From Oscillospiraceae bacterium (GTDB lineage Bacteria > Bacillota > Clostridia > Oscillospirales > Oscillospiraceae), in assembly GCA_021199595.1 (NCBI GenBank), contig JAJQHT010000224.1, positions 1-6,304 on the forward strand: 6,304 bases of DNA. Reading direction: 5' to 3'. The first letter of the stretch is position 1; each line of letters begins with the position of its first letter. Below the pieces are notes generated by a model. The model was not told the DNA's origin and ran no database searches. It saw only the letters and a program-made list of their open reading frames with translations. This document shows positions 1 to 5,193 of the stretch, piece by piece. The position numbers and the translations under genes are program-made.

Positions 1-169
1 GATGCTTGCCAAGTCTCTAAAAGAACTTGAGGATGATGGTCTTGTAAAGAGAACAGAGTATATGGAGGTTCCCATTCGCGTTGAGTACGAAATTACCGAT
101 GCAGTACGGTCTTTGATTCCCATTCTTTCGGAGCTTGCTGTTTGGGGAAGCAATTTGAATAGCAAATAA
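1..169 (+). CDS. HxlR-family winged-helix transcriptional regulator, 3' end only
   Basis: This is the C-terminal 55 residues of a gene that begins left of the window; base 1 is the last base of a codon and the stop is TAA at 167-169. The translation, MLAKSLKELEDDGLVKRTEY at the start, then EVPIRVEYEITDA and a tail ending in LAVWG, matches the second half of the HxlR domain: recognition helix, wing (usually EVPPRVEY) and dimerisation helix. HxlR proteins are small cytoplasmic DNA-binding dimers that often answer to redox or electrophile signals, but the effector cannot be told here. The Met at base 2 is almost surely internal, because the family aligns through it. Two usually conserved wing positions differ: the second Pro is Ile, and the Gly before Arg-Ser-Leu is Val. 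Base composition is about 42% GC by hand count, lower than the genes further right, which could mean recent acquisition. The family call is firm; the target is unknown. Confidence 0.85.
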   Translation, partial: MLAKSLKELEDDGLVKRTEYMEVPIRVEYEITDAVRSLIPILSELAVWGSNLNSK

Positions 170-215
170 AAAATGAATGCCGGCCGGTCGTAACATTTTT
201 TGTGACGACCGGCCG
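164..215 (-). terminator. Probable intrinsic terminator of degV (minus strand)
   Basis: An 11-bp perfect stem is formed by 181-191 (CGGCCGGTCGT) and 205-215 (ACGACCGGCCG). Three more inner pairs follow after one mismatch, around a T-rich loop. Read on the minus strand, the hairpin is followed by GCATTCATTTTTTATTT, so the U-rich run starts about six bases after the stem. It lies beyond the degV stop and fits as its terminator. On the plus strand the stem is followed only by ATCCTTGTTATCT, so termination there would be weaker. Confidence 0.6.
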
Positions 216-237
216 ATCCTTGTTATCTGTCAGTATA

Positions 238-270
238 ATGGGACGCTGTGAGTGACGTCCCATCCTTTTT
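238..270 (+). terminator. Intrinsic terminator for the HxlR-family gene (plus strand)
   Basis: An 8-bp perfect stem, ATGGGACG (238-245) with CGTCCCAT (256-263), encloses a 10-base loop and is followed by CCTTTTT (264-270). This is the classical layout of a rho-independent terminator for transcription coming from the HxlR-family gene. It ends only 15 bases before the degV stop codon on the opposite strand. Read the other way, no T-run follows the stem. Confidence 0.65.
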
Positions 271-284
271 GCGGTAAGAGTTTT

Positions 285-1130
285 TCACGGGGCCTCGATG
301 TAGCCGAATACCGCCCCGTTTGGGCCGACGTGGGCGCCTATGACCGCGCCGACGGAATAAATGCTGGTGTCGGTCAGGTTATATTTCGCGTCCGTGGCCG
401 CTTTCAGCTGATAGCACAGGCTTGGATCACGGGTGAAGCCGTAGTACACGGGCAGGCGGGTGTCCTGGTGCAAATCGTCGCCCGCCATTTCCAGCAGAAG
501 GCGGATGCAGTCCTTGGTGCCCCGGCCCTTTCCCATGACGGACAGAAGACCGTCCTTTAACGTGACCAGAGGCTTAATTTTCAGCAGCGTACCAAGCACC
601 GTGACGGCGGTGGACAGGCGGCCTCCCTTGTGGAGATATTCCAGCGTGTCCAGCACGGCAAACAGGCGGACGCGGTCTTTCGCGCTTTCAAGCTCTGCGA
701 CGATCTCCTCTGCTGTGCTGCCATGGTCGCGGAGATAAATGCCCAGGTCTACCAGCATCCGCAGGCCAATGATGGCCTCCTTGGAGTCGATGATGTATAT
801 TTTTTCATAGCCGCACATTTCCTTGGCAATCTGCGCGCTTTGCATGGTGCCGCTGAGCACGGCGGAAATGTGCAGGCAAATCAGGGTGTCTCCCTGCTCC
901 TGTGCCTGCTCGAAATAGGGCAGGAAGTCCGCCGGGGAGGGCTGACTTGTGGTAGGAAATACCTTGGATTTTTCCAGCTTATCGAAAAACTCCGGATGTG
1001 TAATATCCACGTTGTCCCGGTAGGACTCCTCCCCAAAAAGCACCTTCAGGGGGACGACGATTATGCCCCTTTGGTCAGCCTCGTCCGGGAGAATGTCGGA
1101 GGTAGAATCAGTCAAAAAACGGATTGCCAT
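285..1130 (-). CDS. DegV family fatty-acid-binding protein (FakB-like)
   Basis: This 281-residue protein has the usual DegV family length. Family landmarks run in order: the N-terminal LTDSTSD (residues 6-12), TTSQPSP (60-66), ISAVLSGT (88-95), DTLEYLHKGGRLS (161-173) and the C-terminal IGAHVGPNGA (264-273). T61, S93 and H267 fall where family members such as FakB bind the fatty-acid carboxylate. FakB proteins hold a fatty acid in the cytoplasm while the FakA kinase phosphorylates it, so exogenous lipid can enter phospholipid synthesis; that this protein does so is inferred from family. The usual GPGA motif reads GPNGA. The ATG at 1130 has a good ribosome binding site, AGGAAAGGA (1149-1141), ten bases upstream. 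The gene lies 32 bases after the marR stop on the same strand and has its own promoter inside the marR end. fakA is not in the window. The family call is firm; the bound fatty acid is unknown. Confidence 0.9.
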   Translation of the reverse strand: MAIRFLTDSTSDILPDEADQRGIIVVPLKVLFGEESYRDNVDITHPEFFDKLEKSKVFPTTSQPSPADFLPYFEQAQEQGDTLICLHISAVLSGTMQSAQIAKEMCGYEKIYIIDSKEAIIGLRMLVDLGIYLRDHGSTAEEIVAELESAKDRVRLFAVLDTLEYLHKGGRLSTAVTVLGTLLKIKPLVTLKDGLLSVMGKGRGTKDCIRLLLEMAGDDLHQDTRLPVYYGFTRDPSLCYQLKAATDAKYNLTDTSIYSVGAVIGAHVGPNGAVFGYIEAP

Positions 1131-1140
1131 AAATCAAAAA

Positions 1141-1149
1141 TCCTTTCCT
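1141..1149 (-). promoter_or_regulatory. Ribosome binding site of degV
   Basis: The minus strand reads AGGAAAGGA here, ten bases before the ATG at 1130. It supports that start over any internal methionine. Confidence 0.7.
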
Positions 1150-1161
1150 GTGTGTTTCTAT

Positions 1162-1190
1162 ATTATAATACAGCAGATGTGTCTGTGTCA
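1162..1190 (-). promoter_or_regulatory. Promoter for degV inside the 3' end of marR
   Basis: On the minus strand a -35 box ATGACA (1190-1185, five of six to consensus) is separated by exactly 17 bases from a perfect -10 box TATAAT (1167-1162). Transcription would start near 1155, leaving a leader of about 25 bases with the degV ribosome binding site. The -10 box overlaps the TAA stop codon of marR (1165-1163), so coding and promoter sequence share these bases. degV could therefore be made both with marR and alone. Confidence 0.65.
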
Positions 1191-1672
1191 TCGGAGGCGT
1201 TCCCCCGGCCCTCGCCCAGCTCAAGCATTTCCGCGAAAAAGCGGTCGAGCTGTTCAAGCATTTGCGTGAGAAGCTCTATCTCCTCGTCGCTGAACTGCGC
1301 GGCGGCGCTGTGTACCATCTGGGCGTGAAACTGGCTGTGCGCCCGGTTGGCGGCCTCGCCCTTTTCGGTCAGGGTGATATAGACCTGCCGCCTGTCCTGC
1401 ACTCCGTTCTGCCGGGTCAGATAGCCCTTGCGCACAAGGGTTCTGACGGAGGTGCTCAGGGTGCTTGTCTGGATGGAGAGGCTCTCCGCGATGGCGGACA
1501 TGGTGTTCTGGCCCCGCTGGGCCTGCTCACTGACTGCCTCCAGCACATGAATCTCCTTGACGGACAGGTTCCTGGCCCCAATACGCCGCAGAGCCTGGTT
1601 TTCCAGGTTGTTGATTTTGTTAAAATCATGAACGAAAAAATCGTTCAGCTTTTTCTCCTGCGCTTTGGTCAT
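1163..1672 (-). CDS. MarR-family transcriptional regulator, FabT-like
   Basis: This 169-residue protein has a MarR winged-helix core: helices from about residue 5, a recognition helix within SLSIQTSTLSTSVRTLVRKG (65-83), a wing with the signature DRR (93-95) and ITLTEKG (99-105), then dimerisation helices to about 150. The FNKINNLENQALR stretch (17-29), the SVKEIHVLEAV stretch and the AHSQFHAQMV stretch resemble FabT, which represses fatty-acid synthesis genes in streptococci and lactococci when acyl-ACP accumulates. No gene of the fab pathway is in view, so FabT-like function is inferred from likeness, the DegV neighbour and the operator in its own promoter. The last 19 residues are acidic and low in complexity, beyond the usual domain. 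The ATG at 1672 has GGAG six bases upstream. It is probably co-transcribed with degV and autoregulated. MarR family is certain; the FabT subtype is likely. Confidence 0.88.
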   Translation of the reverse strand: MTKAQEKKLNDFFVHDFNKINNLENQALRRIGARNLSVKEIHVLEAVSEQAQRGQNTMSAIAESLSIQTSTLSTSVRTLVRKGYLTRQNGVQDRRQVYITLTEKGEAANRAHSQFHAQMVHSAAAQFSDEEIELLTQMLEQLDRFFAEMLELGEGRGNASDDTDTSAVL

Positions 1673-1731
1673 AGTGCTCTCCAGAATCAGAATCTGTATT
1701 CACAGGCGGGCAGTGCCAGATTGAAAAATTA

Positions 1732-1746
1732 CTTTGAACTTCAAAG
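1732..1746. promoter_or_regulatory. Palindromic operator, FabT-box-like
   Basis: CTTTGAA-C-TTCAAAG is a perfect 7-bp inverted repeat around one centre base (1739). It begins right after the -10 box of the marR promoter and covers the expected start of transcription near 1741, a position where a bound dimer would block RNA polymerase. Published FabT sites share the TTTGA...TCAAA core, so binding by the adjacent MarR/FabT-like protein is the natural inference. Confidence 0.65.
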
Positions 1747-1747
1747 C

Positions 1748-1776
1748 ATATTAGCACAGTATGGAGCTGTTGTCAA
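1748..1776 (-). promoter_or_regulatory. Promoter of the marR-degV unit
   Basis: On the minus strand a perfect -35 box TTGACA (1776-1771) and a -10 box TAATAT (1753-1748) are 17 bases apart. The start should fall near 1741, within the palindrome at 1732-1746, giving a leader of about 70 bases to the marR ATG. It diverges from the response-regulator promoter. Confidence 0.75.
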
Positions 1777-1812
1777 TCAGAAAAACATAAGGGAGAGGCT
1801 GCGAGCTGCGCC

Positions 1813-1841
1813 TTGTCCGCCGCGCCTGAATATGTTATAAT
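1813..1841 (+). promoter_or_regulatory. Promoter of the two-component operon
   Basis: TTGTCC (1813-1818, four of six to consensus) is followed after 17 bases by a perfect TATAAT (1836-1841). A TGT just before the -10 box gives an extended -10 element that could offset the weaker -35. Transcription would start near 1848, about 23 bases before the ATG at 1871. No clear direct repeat for the response regulator was found around it. Confidence 0.7.
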
Positions 1842-1870
1842 CTCCACAAGCGAAAAAGGAGGTGCGAAGG

Positions 1871-2548
1871 ATGCGCATATTGGTGGTAGAGGACGCGAAG
1901 GATATGAACCGCCTTATCGTAAAGACGCTGACGAAGGCAGGGTACAGCGTGGACGGCTGCTTTGACGGAGAGGAGGCGCTGGATCATCTGCTGGGGGCGG
2001 AGTATGACGGCATTATCCTGGATGTGATGATGCCCCGGCTGGATGGATACGGCTTTTTGCAGCGCCTGCGGGACAAGGGGGACGATACCCCGGTGCTGTT
2101 TCTCACTGCGCGGGACGCTGTGGCCGACCGGGTGAAGGGATTGGATTTGGGGGCGGACGATTACCTTATCAAGCCCTTTGATTTTGACGAGCTTCTGGCC
2201 CGCATCCGGGCCATGACCCGCCAGCGGACGGGCAGCCGGGTGAACCGCTTCACTGTGGGCGACCTGACTGTGGATGTCGAGCGGCGCACAGCTGTTCGCG
2301 GTGGGGAGGACATCCAGCTCCTGCCGAAGGAGTTCACCATCCTTGAATATATGATACGCCACGCAGGGGCGGTGCTGAGTCGGGAGCAGCTGGAAAACCA
2401 GATATGGAACTATGAGTATTCCGGCAATTCTAATAATATAGACGTCTATATGAGCCGCCTGCGGAAGAAAATAGACGGAGGTCGGGAGCGCAAGCTGCTG
2501 CACACCATCCGGGGCGTGGGCTGGGTGCTGCGGGAGGACGGACAATGA
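1871..2548 (+). CDS. OmpR/PhoB-family response regulator
   Basis: This 225-residue cytoplasmic DNA-binding regulator is the usual length for its class. The receiver domain (about 1-117) shows the acidic pair E7-D8, phosphoacceptor D51 in ILDVMMPRLDGY, T79 in FLTARD and K101 in LIKPFDFDELLARI. The winged-helix effector (about 128-221) carries LLPKEFTILEYM, the DNA-contacting stretch NNIDVYMSRLRKKI and the final hairpin HTIRGVGWVL. All residues needed for phosphorylation are present. I chose the ATG at 1871 over a GTG at 1862 because AAGGAGGTG (1856-1864) is a near-perfect ribosome binding site eight bases before the ATG and itself contains that GTG. The stop overlaps the start of the histidine kinase, so the two are translationally coupled and form a cognate pair. 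Targets are unknown; the downstream carboxypeptidase is a candidate. It resembles VanR/PhoP-like regulators, but no specific name is justified. Confidence 0.95.
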   Translation: MRILVVEDAKDMNRLIVKTLTKAGYSVDGCFDGEEALDHLLGAEYDGIILDVMMPRLDGYGFLQRLRDKGDDTPVLFLTARDAVADRVKGLDLGADDYLIKPFDFDELLARIRAMTRQRTGSRVNRFTVGDLTVDVERRTAVRGGEDIQLLPKEFTILEYMIRHAGAVLSREQLENQIWNYEYSGNSNNIDVYMSRLRKKIDGGRERKLLHTIRGVGWVLREDGQ

Positions 2549-3879
2549 ACCATGTTTCCGTTAAGCTGCGCATCACGCTGTGGCTCACGGCGCTGATGCT
2601 GGCCCTCGCGCTGCTGCTGATGGGCTTTATGCTGTTCATCAGCAGCACGGTGGCCATGCAGACCGCCATGCGGGAGCTGTCCCAGACGGTGCAGAGCAAC
2701 CTCCAGCAGGTCAGCTACACGGACGGCGTGCTATCCGTAGACGAGGGATTCAGCTATTACCACAGCGGCGTCACCACGCTTATCTACAGCCAGTCGGAGA
2801 CGCTTCTGGCCGGGCAGATACCCGTGGCCTTCACGGGCGCGTCGGAGGCGCTTCAAAATGGTGTGACCAGGACGGTCTCCGTGGGGGAGCAGGATTATCT
2901 CGTGATGGATTTGTGGCTGGCCTCCGGCTGGGAGGACGGCGTCTGGATTCGCGGCGTGATGGCCGCGCCGGACACGGAGCAGACGGCGGAAAACCTCATC
3001 ACCGTGGCGCTTATTGCCCTGCCGGCCTTCCTGGTGCTGGCTGCGGCGGGGAGCTATATCATCGTGCGGAAATCCTTTAAGCCCCTGGACAGCATTTCCG
3101 CCACGGCGGCGGCCATCAGCGAGGCAAGCGATTTGAGCCAGCGCATCGCCCTGCCGCCCGGCCGGGACGAGTTCACCCGCCTCGCGGACACATTTAACCA
3201 GCTGTTTCAGCGGCTGGAGCGATCCTTTGAGGCGGAAAAGCAATTCACTGCCGACGCCTCCCATGAGCTTCGCACGCCAGTCTCCATTATAAAAGGGGCC
3301 TGCGAGTACGCGGAGAAGTATGACGAGACCCCGGAGGAGCGGGAGGAGACCATCACCATGATACACCGCCAAGCGGTGCGGATGAGCGATTTGATTGCCC
3401 AGCTTCTGAGCATGACGCGCCTGGAGCAGGGCACGGAGATTGCAAAGCCGGAGCCGGTGGAGCTGGGAGAGCTGGTGCGGTCTCTCTGCCAGGAGCAGGA
3501 TTATCAGGGAGTAGAGATAGACTGCCCCGCGCCGGTGACGGTTCAGGCGGATCCGGCGCTGATGGGGCGGCTTGCGGCGAACCTCATTGACAACGCCCTG
3601 AAATATGGCCGCCCGGAGGGCCATGTGTGGGTGTCCGTCTGCCGGCGGGACGGGGAGGCGCTCCTGGAGGTGCGGGACGACGGCATCGGCATCCCGCCGG
3701 AGGAGCAGGAAAAGGTCTGGCAGCGCTTCTATCAGGTGGACACATCCCGCGGCGACGAGGGCGGCGCCGGCCTTGGCCTTTCGATGGTGCGGCAGATTGC
3801 CCAGGCCCACGGCGGCTATATGACGCTTGACAGCGCCCCCGGCGTGGGCAGCCGCTTCACGCTGCATCTGCCGGGGTGA
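2545..3879 (+). CDS. Membrane sensor histidine kinase of the two-component pair
   Basis: This 444-residue HAMP-containing kinase is complete. Membrane segments lie at about residues 11-33 and 152-174, bounding an extracytoplasmic sensor region of some 118 residues (34-151) that has no cysteine and no fold I can name. A HAMP linker follows (about 175-226). The dimerisation domain has SHELRTP with phosphoacceptor H240. The ATPase domain has the N box NLIDNALKYG (N350), the G1 box DDGIGIP (378-384), the F-box stretch VWQRFYQVDTSRG and the G2 box GAGLGLS (407-413). It should autophosphorylate on H240 and pass the phosphate to D51 of the partner regulator. Its ATG overlaps the regulator stop as ATGA, with GGGAGG seven bases upstream inside the regulator gene. 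Function as a sensor kinase is certain; the signal is unknown, with envelope state a guess from the carboxypeptidase downstream. Confidence 0.95.
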   Translation: MNHVSVKLRITLWLTALMLALALLLMGFMLFISSTVAMQTAMRELSQTVQSNLQQVSYTDGVLSVDEGFSYYHSGVTTLIYSQSETLLAGQIPVAFTGASEALQNGVTRTVSVGEQDYLVMDLWLASGWEDGVWIRGVMAAPDTEQTAENLITVALIALPAFLVLAAAGSYIIVRKSFKPLDSISATAAAISEASDLSQRIALPPGRDEFTRLADTFNQLFQRLERSFEAEKQFTADASHELRTPVSIIKGACEYAEKYDETPEEREETITMIHRQAVRMSDLIAQLLSMTRLEQGTEIAKPEPVELGELVRSLCQEQDYQGVEIDCPAPVTVQADPALMGRLAANLIDNALKYGRPEGHVWVSVCRRDGEALLEVRDDGIGIPPEEQEKVWQRFYQVDTSRGDEGGAGLGLSMVRQIAQAHGGYMTLDSAPGVGSRFTLHLPG

Positions 3880-3882
3880 AGG

Positions 3883-3912
3883 TGGAAAAGCCGTCATAAT
3901 TTTGGAAAAGCC
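3883..3912 (+). repeat. Direct repeat TGGAAAAGCC upstream of the carboxypeptidase gene
   Basis: TGGAAAAGCC occurs at 3883-3892 and again at 3903-3912, exactly 20 bp apart, about two helical turns. OmpR-family regulators usually bind in-phase direct repeats. Between the copies lies CATAAT (3895-3900), a possible -10 box with no recognisable -35. It may be a regulator site, or chance similarity. Confidence 0.4.
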
Positions 3913-3937
3913 CCCATATCCATTGGGTATGGGGGTG
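3911..3937 (+). promoter_or_regulatory. Leader hairpin enclosing the carboxypeptidase ribosome binding site
   Basis: CCCCCATA (3911-3918) pairs perfectly with TATGGGGG (3928-3935) around a 9-base loop. The only ribosome binding site for the gene starting at 3944 is GGGGGTG (3931-3937), six bases before the ATG and one base off GGAGGTG. Five of its bases are inside the stem. No T-run follows, so this is not a good terminator; occlusion of translation is the likelier effect. Confidence 0.5.
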
Positions 3938-3943
3938 TAATTC

Positions 3944-5095
3944 ATGAAAAAGCTATTGGCGGTGATACTGGCCGCCGTTTTGCTGGCGGAACCGGCGCTG
4001 GCGGTGGAGACGCTGGCAGGGGACGATATAACCATATCCGCGCCCTATGCGGTGCTGATGGAAAGCTCCACCGGCGAGGTGCTCTATGAAAAGGAATCCC
4101 ACGCGCACTGTTCTCCGGCCAGCGTCACCAAGGTGATGACCATGCTGCTGGTGGCGGAGGCCATAGAGGCGGGGACTATATCGCTGGATACCGTGGTGAC
4201 GGCCTCGGCCAACGCCGCGTCCATGGGCGGCAGCCAGATATGGCTGGAACAGGGGGAGCAGATGACCGTGGACGAGATGCTCAAATGCGTCGCGGTGGTC
4301 AGCGCGAACGACTGCGCCGTGGCGCTGGCGGAGCTTATTGCCGGCACGGAGGAGGCGTTTGTGCAGCGGATGAACCAGCGGGCGGCGGAGCTGGGGATGG
4401 AGGATACCCATTTCACGAACTGCACCGGCCTGCTGGACGATGACGAGCACTATACCTCCGCCTATGACATCGCGCTGATGAGCCGCGCGCTCATCAGCCA
4501 CGACATGATAAAGGACTATACGACCATCTGGATGGACACCATCCGGGACGGGGAGTTTGGTCTCTCGAACACCAATAAGCTGATTTATTACTATGACGGG
4601 GCCACAGGCCTGAAAACCGGCTTTACGTCCAAGGCCATGTACTGTCTTTCGGCCACGGCGGAGCGGGACGGGGTGGAGTATATCGCCGTAGTGCTCCACG
4701 CGGATACCTCGGCGGACAGATTTGAGGACGCCAAAACGCTTTTGAGCTACGCCTTCGCAAATTATGACCTGGCCTCCCTCCGGCCCAGTGAGGCGCTGCC
4801 GCCGGTGCCCGTCACGCTGGGAACGGCGGACAGCGTCCAGCCGGTGTACGAGGGAAACGAGTATATCCTGGAGGAGAAGGGAACGCTTTCAGACCTGAGC
4901 TATGACCTCGCCCTGGTGGAATCCGTGGCCGCGCCGGTATACGCGGGGCAGAGCCTCGGGACGCTGACCGTCTACAGCGGGGAAACGGTGCTGGCGCAGA
5001 TTAATATTGTGGCCTCGGAGGCTGTGGAGCGGCTGAGCCTTTGGGACATCTACGGCAGCCTGATTGGCGCGCTGATTGGGCGGAAGGAGGTATAG
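3944..5095 (+). CDS. D-alanyl-D-alanine carboxypeptidase (DacF/PBP5-type)
   Basis: This 383-residue penicillin-binding protein removes the terminal D-Ala from peptidoglycan stem peptides outside the membrane, which limits cross-linking. It opens with a signal peptide, MKK plus a hydrophobic stretch ending in PALA, with likely cleavage after A20. The three active-site motifs of peptidase family S11 are present: S60-V-T-K63 (nucleophile S60), S120-A-N122 and K224-T-G226. Length fits the family. A smaller beta domain (about 277-358) follows the catalytic domain, and the last 24 residues, from AVERLSLWDIYG to GRKEV, look like the amphipathic helix that anchors such proteins to the outer membrane face. 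The ATG at 3944 is supported by the signal peptide and by GGGGGTG six bases upstream. It lies 64 bases after the kinase stop, so it may be read from the two-component operon or from its own weak promoter. Enzyme class is certain; the exact dac paralogue is not. Confidence 0.93.
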   Translation: MKKLLAVILAAVLLAEPALAVETLAGDDITISAPYAVLMESSTGEVLYEKESHAHCSPASVTKVMTMLLVAEAIEAGTISLDTVVTASANAASMGGSQIWLEQGEQMTVDEMLKCVAVVSANDCAVALAELIAGTEEAFVQRMNQRAAELGMEDTHFTNCTGLLDDDEHYTSAYDIALMSRALISHDMIKDYTTIWMDTIRDGEFGLSNTNKLIYYYDGATGLKTGFTSKAMYCLSATAERDGVEYIAVVLHADTSADRFEDAKTLLSYAFANYDLASLRPSEALPPVPVTLGTADSVQPVYEGNEYILEEKGTLSDLSYDLALVESVAAPVYAGQSLGTLTVYSGETVLAQINIVASEAVERLSLWDIYGSLIGALIGRKEV

Positions 5096-5164
5096 ATTCC
5101 CCATTTTTGGCGAAAAAAGCTCCATAATTCTTATACTCCGCCCCACCTGACGAAAAAAACACGC

Positions 5165-5193
5165 TTGAAAAACCCTGCCTCCTGCGATATAAT
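5165..5193 (+). promoter_or_regulatory. Promoter of pgi
   Basis: TTGAAA (5165-5170, five of six to consensus) and a perfect TATAAT (5188-5193) are separated by 17 bases. Transcription should begin near 5200, about 43 bases before the pgi ATG. A run of seven A bases (5153-5159) just upstream of the -35 could act as an UP element. This indicates that pgi is transcribed independently of the carboxypeptidase gene. Confidence 0.75.

Noticed and set aside
2..4. ATG at base 2 as a true start of the HxlR-family gene
   Set aside because: The protein would lack the first half of the DNA-binding domain, and the Met falls at the inner position common in the family, so the gene continues to the left.
234..239. 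TATAAT as a plus-strand promoter for a small RNA
   Set aside because: No -35 box is present at 16-18 bases (TTGTTA at 220-225 is only 8 away), and any transcript would meet the terminator at 238-270 at once.
1862..1870. GTG at 1862 as start of the response regulator
   Set aside because: This GTG is part of the AAGGAGGTG ribosome binding site. Family proteins begin with Met-Arg-Ile-Leu-Val-Val-Glu-Asp, which matches the ATG at 1871.
1835..2545. Minus-strand open frame opposite the response regulator
   Set aside because: The plus strand has every conserved receiver and winged-helix residue; the antisense translation is low in complexity and matches nothing I know.
2731..4035. Long minus-strand open frame (434 codons) opposite the histidine kinase
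   Set aside because: It is a shadow of the GC-rich kinase gene. Its translation has no recognisable domain and is rich in His, Arg and Gly as expected for an antisense frame. The plus strand encodes a complete conserved kinase.
5104..5118. TTTTTGGCGAAAAAA as terminator of the carboxypeptidase gene
   Set aside because: The stem would be five A-T pairs only, with a GGCG loop and no following T-run, so it is too weak to call.
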